DNA from: UBA1447 sp964627535
GTDB lineage: Bacteria > Bacillota > Clostridia > Oscillospirales > Acutalibacteraceae
Length of the DNA: 64,000 nucleotides
NCBI GenBank assembly: GCA_964627535.1
Contig: CAZVJW010000001.1
Coordinates: 62,001-126,000 of the forward strand
Direction of reading: 5' to 3'
In this document: piece after piece, positions 17,277 to 26,163 of the stretch
How the letters are laid out: the number at the start of each line of letters is the position of its first letter
Numbering within the stretch: position 1 is the first letter of the stretch
The notes under the pieces: model-generated
Database searches by the model: none
What the model saw: only the letters and a program-made list of their open reading frames with translations
Told to the model about the DNA's origin: nothing
Made by a program: the position numbers and the translations under genes

Positions 17277-19994
17277 ATGAGATTAAATACAAATTCGAAA
17301 AATAAATTTAAGATTTTTCTTCAGTATCTATATTCGCCTTTCTTTGTTATGACAATCCTGCTGATTGTTTTTAAAATGAAGGGTATATATCCTTTTGGTA
17401 TTGTTACTATTGATTATGCCGATATGGGACAAATAAATGCTCCTATTTACTACCATTTGTATGATGCTTTACATGGCACAAAGTCCCTTCTTTTTGATTG
17501 GTACACAGCATTTGGTATTAATATGTCCGAATCAATTTCATCGGGCAGTCTTCTAAGTCCTTTTAATTTATTTTTCTTTTTTGTTAGCAGAGAAAATATT
17601 CTGCAAAGTCTATCTATATTTACAATGTTAAAATTGATGACCATGTCTGTTTGTATGTATTCATTTCTCCGCAAGGCATTTCCGATCAATATCTTTTGGA
17701 AAGTTGTTTTTGCCACATGTTACGCATTTTCCGGATTTGTTCTGCAATATTATACAAACAGTCAGTGGCTGGATCTTGCCGCAATATTTCCTTTGTTATT
17801 ATTATCTTTATACACCCTCTGTAAAAATAATCGTATAGCTTCGTATATTACCATGCTGGCATTATGCCTCATTATAAACCTTTACGGTTCAGCTATGATA
17901 CTATTATTTCTATTTTTCGCCGGTGGTCTATATATCATGATTTCTGACAAGAAAGATACCGAAAAACATTTAGTAATGAATTTCGGTATCGGCACCTTTT
18001 CTGCAATCGGGCTTTCGGCTTTTATCCTGCTTCCCGCATATAAACAGACATCTGAATCTGTTCGAATGGCGAGTTCTCAAACTATAATAAAGCAAATAAT
18101 AAATGTTTTAAACGCTAAGGATTATTGGAACAGCCAGAAATGGCTAATGTTGCTTGGAACCGCTCTTGTTGCAGTTATTATCATCAAAGGTATTATAGCT
18201 ACAAGAAAAGACAAACGAACCAACATCCTCATAATTGGCATTATATTAATTGTTGCTCTTCCAATATTTTTTGAAAACATTAATCTTATTTGGCACTTTG
18301 GAAGCTATAAAGGGTTTCCCTTAAGGTTTGGATATATCATAAGCTTTGTATTGCTTAGTTCAGGATGTTATTATATCAGTAAAATTAACAATCTTAACGA
18401 ATTGAACAACACAACCGCAAGAAAACCAAGCATAATCAGAAATATTGTCATGATTGTTGCAGGTATAATAACTGTATTCATAATTTTTAAAGCATTGCTG
18501 ATTGCATATAAAAGCATTTTAAATAACAATCATTATTCGAGATTATTGTTCGTTATGATTACATTATTTTCCATTTTACTAACCGGTATATATGCAATCA
18601 TGCTGCACAAAAGCAACCATTTCTATAATTACCGTTGGATAAGCATCCTCATTGCATCAGAGATGCTTATGGGTGCTTATGTATTTATATGTCCGCCAGT
18701 AAGTATATACACAAGTCCCGAACAATCCTCAGCTTTCATTCCGGTTACCAACGAGCTGCGAAAGGAAATGGATATTTCATCTTCAAATTTGGATAGAATA
18801 AAAAATATCGGCAATACTTTAAACAGCAATTATCCGTTTGTACTTCAACGCGCGGCAGTATCAAATTGGACGCACTCGGTTACAGGTGAATTACAGAAAA
18901 ATTTAAGTGCATTGGGTTATTCAACCAAGTATACACGTTTGATGGATTCAGGCGGCACGGTTTTCTCGGATGCATTGTTAAATATCAAGCAAACCATATC
19001 GACCTGCACATTGGATAATGATTTGTATACTTCGACAGCAGAAATGCAGCCCTATTATTTATATGACAATAAATACACTTTGCCTTTTGGAATTACTGTA
19101 TCAAGTTCTATTTCTTCACTCTCGAAGTCATATGTAGATTGCTTTCAATACCAAAATGACTTTTATGAGCAACTCTCCGGACAAAAAGAGTTAATACATC
19201 CTATTAAGAATAATGAAAACCTCGATACCTCTGTTATCACACAGATTTCCGGAGAAACAATTGATGCGAAACAGGAAATTGATTACACATTGTATATAAC
19301 CGGACATCAAGTTTTATATTTTTATTCAAACGGTAATCCAAACAATATGTCATTTTTTGTTCAGGATAAAGCAATCCGTATACCTTCAGCAGGTCAAGAA
19401 AACAATACGATTTTTCCTATGAATTTTAATAATAAATTGCTTTGTTTCGGAGCGTTTTCAAATCAAACGATTAACATCAAAATCATATGTCCATCTGAAT
19501 TTTCAGCTGAAAATATTCAATTGGGTTTACTTGATTTAGACAAGTTGGGAACCTTAACCAAAAGCTACGAAGGCTATCATTCAAATGTGACTAGCACCAA
19601 CAGAGGGGTAACATTAACAGTAACCGGAAGCAATGAAAAAAACATATTGTTCCTACCTGTTTCTTATGATTCCGGGTGGAGTTGTTTAATTAACGGACAA
19701 AAAACAACCGTTGAAAAAGTTGCAAATTCTTTTATTGGTGTACACCTTCAAACCGGTGAAAACAATGTTCAGCTTACCTTTTTACCAGGCGGGATGAAGC
19801 TCGGCAGTCTCATCAGCTTTAGCACATTAATATTTTTACTAATTGGATTTTTAATCCAAAGTAAGATGAATTTTACACTCTCCGAAATGTTTTTAAATGT
19901 TGTAAAGTTTTCTTTTTGTCTCGTTTGGAGTTTAGCTGTTATTGTTTGTTATGTTTTCCCTGTGTGTTATGTTGTTTTTTATGCAATAATTTGA
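17277..19994 (+). CDS. YfhO-family membrane protein (GT-C-like glycosyltransferase)
   Basis: Integral membrane protein of 905 residues with about a dozen hydrophobic helices in the first 470 residues, a large extracytoplasmic part (about 480-850) and two C-terminal helices. The early segment YADMGQINAPIYYHLYDAL resembles the extracellular acidic loop of GT-C enzymes, and FSGFVLQYYTNSQWLDLAA is typical of YfhO. In Bacillus, CsbB, GtrA-like and YfhO proteins jointly glycosylate lipoteichoic acid outside the cell; the same trio is present here. The ribosome binding site is AAGGA. It lies 117 bases after the glycosyltransferase gene. The acceptor polymer is unknown. Confidence 0.88.
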   Translation: MRLNTNSKNKFKIFLQYLYSPFFVMTILLIVFKMKGIYPFGIVTIDYADMGQINAPIYYHLYDALHGTKSLLFDWYTAFGINMSESISSGSLLSPFNLFFFFVSRENILQSLSIFTMLKLMTMSVCMYSFLRKAFPINIFWKVVFATCYAFSGFVLQYYTNSQWLDLAAIFPLLLLSLYTLCKNNRIASYITMLALCLIINLYGSAMILLFLFFAGGLYIMISDKKDTEKHLVMNFGIGTFSAIGLSAFILLPAYKQTSESVRMASSQTIIKQIINVLNAKDYWNSQKWLMLLGTALVAVIIIKGIIATRKDKRTNILIIGIILIVALPIFFENINLIWHFGSYKGFPLRFGYIISFVLLSSGCYYISKINNLNELNNTTARKPSIIRNIVMIVAGIITVFIIFKALLIAYKSILNNNHYSRLLFVMITLFSILLTGIYAIMLHKSNHFYNYRWISILIASEMLMGAYVFICPPVSIYTSPEQSSAFIPVTNELRKEMDISSSNLDRIKNIGNTLNSNYPFVLQRAAVSNWTHSVTGELQKNLSALGYSTKYTRLMDSGGTVFSDALLNIKQTISTCTLDNDLYTSTAEMQPYYLYDNKYTLPFGITVSSSISSLSKSYVDCFQYQNDFYEQLSGQKELIHPIKNNENLDTSVITQISGETIDAKQEIDYTLYITGHQVLYFYSNGNPNNMSFFVQDKAIRIPSAGQENNTIFPMNFNNKLLCFGAFSNQTINIKIICPSEFSAENIQLGLLDLDKLGTLTKSYEGYHSNVTSTNRGVTLTVTGSNEKNILFLPVSYDSGWSCLINGQKTTVEKVANSFIGVHLQTGENNVQLTFLPGGMKLGSLISFSTLIFLLIGFLIQSKMNFTLSEMFLNVVKFSFCLVWSLAVIVCYVFPVCYVVFYAII

Positions 19995-20097
19995 ATACTA
20001 AGCAGATATACATATGATTACCATTTCTGAGTTTTCTATTTTATAATAGTTCTGATATATAACATAAAATTATTATATTGAAAGAGGCTGTGAGCAC

Positions 20098-21030
20098 TTG
20101 GATATTCAAAAAGTTATTGTAACTGGAGCCACAGGCATCGTCGGGGTTAGTTTCCTTAATTATTTATCTCAAAAAGGCATTAGCGCTGTTGCTCTTGTCA
20201 GACCTAATTCTTCAAGAACTGAATATATAAGAAACTTGGACTTTATTACAGTTACCGAGTGTGATTTGTCTCATTTGTCAGAATTTGAAAGCGAAGAATG
20301 TTTTGATGCTTTCTATCATTTCGGCTGGGAAAACGGTAAAAAGGAATTCAGGAACGATTCTTATCAGCAGAATAGAAATATCATATATACATTGGATGCT
20401 GTAAAGCTGGCGGCTAAACTTGGATGTGAGACTTTTGTCGCTACAGGATCACAGGCGGAATATGGCAGAGTTTCCGAACAAATTGCACCTGAAACGCCTA
20501 CTTTCCCCGACAACGCTTATGGCGCGGCAAAGCTTTGCGCATATAAATTAAGCCAGATTTATGCAAATTCATTAGGACTCCGTCATATATGGGCAAGAAT
20601 ATTTAGTGTTTACGGTCCCTATGACAACCCCGACACATTAATAAGCATGGCAATTCGTAAGTTTTTAATGAAGGCAACACCGAATATGACCAAGGGAGAG
20701 CAGCAATGGGACTATTTATATTCAGAAGACCTTGCAAAAGCGCTGTATCTAATCGGTCAAAAAGGAATCGCGAATTCTATCTATTGCCTCGGGAGCGGCC
20801 AAACAAGATCAATTCGCGAATATATTAATGTATTAAAAGATTGTATCAATCCTGATTTGAATTTAATTTTTGGTAAAATCCCATACAATGATACTCAAGT
20901 AATGCATCTTTGCGCCGACATTAGTAATTTATCAAAGGATACCGGGTTTTCGCCGGAGGTTTCTTTTGAGGAAGGAATATTAAGAACTATTGCCTGGTTT
21001 CGAGAGTCTCAGGATATGACAGCTTTATAA
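20098..21030 (+). CDS. NAD-dependent epimerase/dehydratase-family sugar reductase
   Basis: Extended SDR of 310 residues acting on a nucleotide sugar. It shows VTGATGIVGVSFL at the N-terminus, the block VATGSQAEYG and the catalytic YGAAK, followed by RIFSVYGP and WDYLYSED. Proteins of this kind near rfbFGH act as CDP-abequose or CDP-paratose synthases, or as YerF-type reductases that finish yersiniose. I favour a terminal 4-keto (or branch-keto) reductase. Translation starts at TTG 20098, with AGAGG 10 bases upstream; no ATG is available nearby in frame. It is the last gene of the cluster before the tRNA-Leu gene. Confidence 0.85.
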   Translation: MDIQKVIVTGATGIVGVSFLNYLSQKGISAVALVRPNSSRTEYIRNLDFITVTECDLSHLSEFESEECFDAFYHFGWENGKKEFRNDSYQQNRNIIYTLDAVKLAAKLGCETFVATGSQAEYGRVSEQIAPETPTFPDNAYGAAKLCAYKLSQIYANSLGLRHIWARIFSVYGPYDNPDTLISMAIRKFLMKATPNMTKGEQQWDYLYSEDLAKALYLIGQKGIANSIYCLGSGQTRSIREYINVLKDCINPDLNLIFGKIPYNDTQVMHLCADISNLSKDTGFSPEVSFEEGILRTIAWFRESQDMTAL

Positions 21031-21231
21031 GATAGTTTGATGCAATTTGTATTTTATAATACAAATATTTGTATAACAAATCAGTTCAATGCTAAAAACA
21101 GCTTAAGTATTAATTTTTTCGAATTCAAGATACAAATATGCAATAATATCGTTTTTATTATCAATATATCGAAAACAATCTCTGAAAAATAAAATAAACC
21201 CAAAAGCCAATATAAATAAAGGCTTCTGGGC

Positions 21232-21318
21232 TGGTGCCGGTGACCGGACTTGAACCGGTACAGTGTTGCCACCGAGGGATTTTAAGTCCCTTGCGTCTGC
21301 CGATTTCGCCACACCGGC
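21232..21318 (-). tRNA. tRNA-Leu (anticodon UAA)
   Basis: Read on the minus strand, GCCGGTG at the 5' end pairs perfectly with CACCGGC at the 3' end, followed by A and an encoded CCA (21232-21234). The anticodon arm is AGGGA-CTTAAAA-TCCCT, giving anticodon TAA, and the T loop reads TTCAAGT. The long variable arm (CGGTGGCAACACTG region) and 87-base length are right for a type II leucine tRNA. Confidence 0.95.
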
Positions 21319-21422
21319 GTTTTGCTTTATTAATTGAAAGCTTTTGTATTATACGATACAGACTATAAATTGTCAATATTTAATAACAGATTTATTTATT
21401 AAAGTCAGGACAATTGATGATT

Positions 21423-21458
21423 ATATGGTAACAATCAATTATATGGTAACAATCAATT
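21423..21458. repeat. two tandem copies of an 18-bp unit
   Basis: The unit ATATGGTAACAATCAATT occurs twice without a gap, and part of it precedes the first copy (ACAATTGATGATTATATGG). It lies in the AT-rich leader between tRNA-Leu and the cation transporter. It could be simple slippage or a paired binding site; nothing else supports the latter. Confidence 0.7.
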
Positions 21459-21602
21459 ATATAATTAAAAATCAAATTTGCTTAACAGTATTGTTGCTTT
21501 TTTAAACGAAATGATATAGAATATCTAAAATTTAATTTTTCTATAACCAAATGTTTTAATATTTGTTTAAATATAATACTTAGTACAGGGGAGGCAATCA
21601 AC

Positions 21603-22781
21603 ATAACAAATCTTTTAATAAAGTTATTTATTAAAGACAGCGATAATACGGGCAACACGGTTGTTCGGACACATTACGGCTTATTAAGCGGTTTTGTTGG
21701 AATATCTTTAAATCTTGTATTATTTTCCGCAAAGATTATAACCGGTATGATTACCGGCAGTATTTCAATAACTACAGATGCCGTTAATAATCTTTCGGAT
21801 GCGGGTTCTTCGGTAGTAACACTTTTAGGTTTCAAATTATCCGATAAACCAGCTGACGAAGAGCACCCCTTCGGCCACGGTCGATTGGAATATGTCGCCG
21901 CTTTGATCGTTGCCTTTGTAATTCTCGTTGTAGGTGTAGAGCTCGCACATAAATCGATTGATAAAATCAGAGAACCCAATGCTGTTATTTTTAGTTTCCT
22001 TGCAGCAGCAATTCTTATCACGACAATGATTGCAAAACTTTGGTTGGCTTTTTTCTATCGTAATATTGGTAAAAGAATCAACTCGCCCGCAATGAAAGCC
22101 GTTGTTGCGGATAGTTTCAGTGATATTGCTGCCACTGGTTCCACATTATTTGTTCTTGTTTTTTCTCATTTCAGCTTGATACCGATTGACGGCTATATCG
22201 GTCTAGCTGTTTCTGTATTCGTTATTTTCGAAGGAATCAGCATTATTAGAGGCACCATCGGTCCTTTACTCGGTGAAACCCCCGATGTGGAATTTGTTAA
22301 AATCATTGAGGAAACAATTCTGTCATATGACGGTATAGTTGGCATACACGATTTAATGTTACACAACTACGGTCCGGGTAGAGTTTTCGGAAGCGTGCAT
22401 GCCGAGGTTGCCGCTGATAAAAATATTATGATTAGTCATGACACAATTGACTTGATTGAGCGCAGAATAAAAAGAGAATTCGGTATAGAAATGGTTATCC
22501 ACATGGATCCGATTGTTGTTGATGACGAGCACATTGACCGTATTCATGCTTTGGTTCTTGATATGGTTCTGGATATTGATGATAATTTGGCAATTCATGA
22601 TTTTCGTGTTGTTGATGGTCTAACTCACACAAATTTAGTTTTCGACTTGGTTACGCCGCACAATTACCCGATTAAGAACGGGAAATTAATACAGGAAATT
22701 AATAAAAAATTAACCCAACTCAATGATAAATATTTCGCGGTTATTACTGTTGAGCAAGGCTATACCAAAAAAGTTAAATAA
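21603..22781 (+). CDS. cation diffusion facilitator (CDF) transporter, apparent AUA start
   Basis: Exports divalent metal ions in exchange for protons at the cytoplasmic membrane. Features are six hydrophobic helices, the CDF stretch TTDAVNNLSDAGSS in helix 2, the signature EEHPFGHGRLEYVAAL, and a C-terminal cytosolic metallochaperone-like domain (IHDLMLHNYGPGRVFGSVH). The first in-frame ATG (21747) falls inside helix 1. The reading frame upstream clearly encodes the missing N-terminus (YGLLSGFVGISLNL). AGGGGAGG at 21587-21594 stands 8 bases before ATA at 21603, giving MTNLLIKLF as the start, and there is no ATG, GTG or TTG codon in between. Full length is then 392 residues. Either AUA initiation or a point change of the start codon. 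Confidence 0.88.
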   Translation: MTNLLIKLFIKDSDNTGNTVVRTHYGLLSGFVGISLNLVLFSAKIITGMITGSISITTDAVNNLSDAGSSVVTLLGFKLSDKPADEEHPFGHGRLEYVAALIVAFVILVVGVELAHKSIDKIREPNAVIFSFLAAAILITTMIAKLWLAFFYRNIGKRINSPAMKAVVADSFSDIAATGSTLFVLVFSHFSLIPIDGYIGLAVSVFVIFEGISIIRGTIGPLLGETPDVEFVKIIEETILSYDGIVGIHDLMLHNYGPGRVFGSVHAEVAADKNIMISHDTIDLIERRIKREFGIEMVIHMDPIVVDDEHIDRIHALVLDMVLDIDDNLAIHDFRVVDGLTHTNLVFDLVTPHNYPIKNGKLIQEINKKLTQLNDKYFAVITVEQGYTKKVK

Positions 22782-22810
22782 TCTCTAACAAATTCTATAT
22801 TTAGTAGCTT

Positions 22811-22853
22811 AACAAGATGTTTTGTCCATTATTGACAAACATCTTGTTTTTTT
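22811..22853 (+). terminator. intrinsic terminator after the CDF gene
   Basis: AACAAGATGTTTTGTC (22811-22826) and GACAAACATCTTGTT (22834-22848) pair with one bulged base around a 7-base loop, followed by a run of T. It is placed 30 bases after the CDF stop. Confidence 0.85.
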
Positions 22854-22967
22854 ATGAGCTATTTTTTCTACATAAATCTATATTTTATAGTTACAATTTG
22901 TTCGAAATGATGTACAATTATATTGTAAAAAATATATACAGCAAATAAATGTTTTGGGGGAAAGAGA

Positions 22968-24203
22968 ATGGCTGATATTATTGATGACTTCAACAACATG
23001 CCAATCGGGCAAATTGGTTTAATTGTAATGCCAGGATGCGAGGAACTTGCTGAAAGAATAGATAATTATCTTGTCAGTTGGAGAACTCAACGAAAGAGTG
23101 AACATTCGGAAAGCCTCGCGTTCACTTCAGGTTATCAAAAGCAAAGTTATATAATTAACACCCTTTTCCCAAGGTTTGGAACAGGTGAAGGCAAGGCTGT
23201 TATTACACAATCAGTCAGAGGCTATGACCTGTTTATACTTTGCGATATGTTCAATTACGGTATTACCTATGAAATGTATGAGCATAAAGAAGTGCCGATG
23301 AGCCCCGACGCACATTATGCTAATCTAAAAAGAATTATCAGTGCTATAGGAGGTAAGGCAAAAAGAATAACAGTTATTATGCCTATGCTATATGAAGGCA
23401 GACAACACAAACGCTCCGGCAGAGAATCGCTTGATTGTGCTAACGCTCTGCAGGAGCTTTGTAACTTTATGGGCGTTCATAATATCATTACCTTTGATGC
23501 ACATGATGCTCGCGTTCAAAACGCTATACCCCTACATGGTTTTGAAAATGTTCAACCGGTTTACCAAATGATTAAATCACTTGTTAATCATGTTGATGAC
23601 ATTCAAATAGATAAAGATCATTTGATGATCATCTCCCCGGATGAGGGAGGAATGAGCCGGGGCATTTATTATTCCACAGTTCTCGGTGTTGAACTCGGAA
23701 TGTTTTATAAGCTGCGAGATTATACACGAATTGTCAACGGCAGAAACCCGATTATCGCACACGAATTTTTGGGTGACAATATTGAGGGGAAGGACGTTAT
23801 TGTTGTTGATGATATGATTTCATCCGGCGATTCAATGATTGATGTTGCCAATAAATTGAAAGAACTTGGTGCAAATCGTATTTTTATTTGCGCCGCTTTC
23901 GGTCTTTTTTGCAACGGTCTTAAAACCTTTGACGATGCTTATAATGCCAACCCGAAATTAATCGAAAAAGTATTTACGACGAACCTTGTATACCGTACCC
24001 CCGAATTGCTCAAAAGAGAATGGTATGTCGAAGTAGACCTTTCAAAATATATCTCCTATATTATAGACACGCTTAATCATGATATGTCGGTGAGTAAACT
24101 GCTTAATCCTGTTGAACGCATCAATAATTTGTTGCTACGATGCGGTTTCCGCAAAGAAAACGGCGAATCGTGTTTTGAAGAAGACCATATGGAGAACAAA
24201 TAG
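22968..24203 (+). CDS. prs: ribose-phosphate pyrophosphokinase, long clostridial form
   Basis: Makes PRPP from ribose-5-phosphate and ATP. It has 411 residues against about 315 for the usual enzyme, with extensions at both ends. It keeps the phosphoribosyl signature IVVDDMISSGDSMIDVA, the pre-motif MLYEGRQHKRSGRESLDCA, FDAHDARVQN, and SPDEGGMSRG. The C-terminal tail (DLSKYISYIIDTLNHD) is not part of the core fold. GGGGGAAAG precedes the ATG, and hairpins on both sides suggest a single-gene transcript. Long versions are common in Clostridia; because catalytic-loop residues differ from classical Prs, a regulatory or altered-substrate role cannot be ruled out. Confidence 0.85.
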   Translation: MADIIDDFNNMPIGQIGLIVMPGCEELAERIDNYLVSWRTQRKSEHSESLAFTSGYQKQSYIINTLFPRFGTGEGKAVITQSVRGYDLFILCDMFNYGITYEMYEHKEVPMSPDAHYANLKRIISAIGGKAKRITVIMPMLYEGRQHKRSGRESLDCANALQELCNFMGVHNIITFDAHDARVQNAIPLHGFENVQPVYQMIKSLVNHVDDIQIDKDHLMIISPDEGGMSRGIYYSTVLGVELGMFYKLRDYTRIVNGRNPIIAHEFLGDNIEGKDVIVVDDMISSGDSMIDVANKLKELGANRIFICAAFGLFCNGLKTFDDAYNANPKLIEKVFTTNLVYRTPELLKREWYVEVDLSKYISYIIDTLNHDMSVSKLLNPVERINNLLLRCGFRKENGESCFEEDHMENK

Positions 24204-24216
24204 GCGTATATACTTC

Positions 24217-24264
24217 AGAGGCGGTTCAAAAAAAGAACCGCCTCTTCTTATAATTAAGAAGAGG
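24217..24264. terminator. double overlapping hairpin between convergent genes (bidirectional terminator)
   Basis: AGAGGCGGTTC (24217-24227) and GAACCGCCTCT (24235-24245) form an 11-bp stem with a loop of seven A. CCTCTTCTTA (24241-24250) and TAAGAAGAGG (24255-24264) form a second perfect 10-bp stem using part of the same strand, so the two exclude each other. Read from the minus strand, the second stem is followed 6 bases later by seven T. It serves the PRPP synthetase gene (+) and the flavodoxin gene (-). Confidence 0.8.
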
Positions 24265-24284
24265 CGTAATATAATATATGCGTT

Positions 24285-24770
24285 TTAGTTTGTTCTCTGA
24301 AATTTTAATTTCAAATAAGTAAACATGTCATATTCCTTTTCTTTGATGAGTTCTTTTTGAGGAATGTTAATAATCCCGGAGCAAACACCACCGGCAAGCT
24401 TAATTCTTTTTCGCAGAATATCCCCCGCCATACCCGCTGTTCTTCTTGAATGTATCAACAATCCCGAAACATCACGGCCCGCGAAATTTGTCCCGTGCAA
24501 GAACTCGTTAACTGCCGGAACAGGATTAAACCCCCAAACCGGCGTTGCTATTATAATTGTATCATAATCATTAAGTTTTACATTAATCTCTTCAATTTTC
24601 GAACCGGTGCCGCAAATCGCTTTATAGGTTCCGACTGTAGCTGCCCAAAGTGAACCTCTTAAATACCGATCACGCAATTCAACAACATCAACTTTACTGT
24701 GAATTTTTGATGCCTCGCATAATTCACGAATACTGCTGTTGTTAGAAAAATAAAGAAGCAATGTTTTCAT
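24285..24770 (-). CDS. flavodoxin-like protein
   Basis: Small FMN-binding electron carrier or quinone reductase-like flavodoxin, 161 residues. The N-terminus is TLLLYFSNNSS, a degenerate phosphate loop. The middle is DTIIIATPVWGFNPVPAVNEFL, typical of flavodoxin-like fold proteins, followed by the GRDVSGLLIHSRRTAG segment. TGAAAGGAGA 5-8 bases before ATG 24770 fixes the start; an upstream in-frame ATG at 24785 would overlap that site. It lies 28 bases after the hydrolase gene and is probably co-transcribed. The partner is unknown. Confidence 0.82.
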   Translation of the reverse strand: MKTLLLYFSNNSSIRELCEASKIHSKVDVVELRDRYLRGSLWAATVGTYKAICGTGSKIEEINVKLNDYDTIIIATPVWGFNPVPAVNEFLHGTNFAGRDVSGLLIHSRRTAGMAGDILRKRIKLAGGVCSGIINIPQKELIKEKEYDMFTYLKLKFQRTN

Positions 24771-24798
24771 ATTTTCTCCTTTCATTTTAATATTTTAT

Positions 24799-25752
24799 TT
24801 ATCTAATTGTAATTACTTTAGCTACCCAATCAACTATGTCATTATAAATTGTTTCTTTATCCAATTCATTTAAAATTTCATGACGGTCATTTTTATAGAG
24901 CTTCATTGTGACATTTTTATGTCCGGTACTTTTTAGGTCCTGATAAACTTGTTGAATTCCTTTTCCGTAATTTCCAACCGGATCCATTTGTCCGGAAATA
25001 AGCATAATCGGAAGTATAAAAGGAACATTTGTATACCATGACTTTACTGAAACGCTATTGAGAACTGTGGACATATCTCTATATCCTACAGCGGTAAAAA
25101 GAAACCCGCAGTATTTATCAGTCATATATTTATCTACCTGCTTTTCATCCTTTGAAAGCCAGTCATAGGGTGTTCGTGGATTTGTTATCTTTTTATTAAA
25201 AGCGCCAAATGCAAGCTTGTTGATAAACTCGCTGTGGTAACGGCTGCCTTTTATTTTTGCGATTAAATCAGCAAGTTTAATTGCTATTCCAACTGCTGGG
25301 TTTGTTCCGCTTGTACCGCAAAATATAGCTCCCGCCAAATCGGCTCCGAATTTTTCTGTATAGCTTCTGGCAATAAACGAGCCCATACTGTGACCGAATA
25401 AAATGACCGGTTTGTCGGGATACTCGGCTTTTGCAATATCTGTTAATTGTTTTGCATCATTAATGAAGCTCAACCAGCCGTCACGTTCGCCAAAATAGCC
25501 CAAGTCTTCATCTGTTACAACGGATTTACCGTGTCCTATATGGTCGTTAACAAAAACCGCATATCCATTTTCGCACAGGAACTTAGCAAAATCCTCATAA
25601 CGTTCACCGTGTTCAGCCATACCGTGAGCAATTTGAAATATAGCATTGATTTTCGATGGATCTTGAGGCTGCCAGCTTCGTGCATATATATTAGCTAAAC
25701 CTGTTGTTGAAGGATATGAATATTCTCTTCTTATAACTTCCAGAGTAACCAC
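24799..25752 (-). CDS. alpha/beta hydrolase, monoacylglycerol lipase-like (serine aminopeptidase S33 family)
   Basis: Cytosolic serine hydrolase of about 317 residues, likely cleaving lipid esters such as monoglycerides or lysophospholipids. It has the oxyanion segment FQIAHGMAEHGERY, DHIGHGKS, the nucleophile elbow GHSMGS, the catalytic aspartate in SGQMDPVGNYG and the histidine in NDRHEI. The start is uncertain: GTG at 25752 directly abuts AAGGAG (25753-25758), which is too close, while an in-frame CTG at 25743 has ideal 9-base spacing, so a CTG start and a 314-residue protein are possible. The lack of a signal peptide indicates intracellular action. Confidence 0.87.
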   Translation of the reverse strand: MVTLEVIRREYSYPSTTGLANIYARSWQPQDPSKINAIFQIAHGMAEHGERYEDFAKFLCENGYAVFVNDHIGHGKSVVTDEDLGYFGERDGWLSFINDAKQLTDIAKAEYPDKPVILFGHSMGSFIARSYTEKFGADLAGAIFCGTSGTNPAVGIAIKLADLIAKIKGSRYHSEFINKLAFGAFNKKITNPRTPYDWLSKDEKQVDKYMTDKYCGFLFTAVGYRDMSTVLNSVSVKSWYTNVPFILPIMLISGQMDPVGNYGKGIQQVYQDLKSTGHKNVTMKLYKNDRHEILNELDKETIYNDIVDWVAKVITIR

Positions 25753-25966
25753 TCCTTAAATAAATTAATTTTATTACATTTTTTAGATTATATCACAATT
25801 CCTTGCTTTTGTAACCATTTTGTTACCTTTTTTATTATATTCAGTAGTTTCGCACAAATTATCCTTGTATTTTTAGGCATATTTATTATTATATTTCTTT
25901 TTTTCAGTTATTTATTTTATTACTGATTTTATTTCTATATATTTTAAAAATTGATACAAATACATA

Positions 25967-25994
25967 TTGATTTATTTATAAAATCTGATATAAT
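25967..25994 (+). promoter_or_regulatory. promoter of tRNA-Ala
   Basis: TTGATT (25967-25972) and TATAAT (25989-25994) with a 16-base spacer, 37 bases before the tRNA. The rest of the gap 25753-25966 is AT-rich and shows no gene or other signal that I can support. Confidence 0.6.
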
Positions 25995-26030
25995 ACAAAA
26001 GTCACAGAAGAATCGCAGTTCTTAAATTTT

Positions 26031-26106
<76 letters not shown>

Positions 26107-26109
26107 AAA

Positions 26110-26147
26110 ATATGATGCAGGGTGTTATTCCCTGCATCATATTTTTT
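26110..26147 (+). terminator. intrinsic terminator after tRNA-Ala
   Basis: ATATGATGCAGGG (26110-26122) and CCCTGCATCATAT (26130-26142) form a perfect 13-bp stem with a 7-base loop, followed by TTTTTT. It may also stop the convergent GH98-like gene. Confidence 0.9.
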
Positions 26148-26163
26148 ATATCGTCTGAACCTT

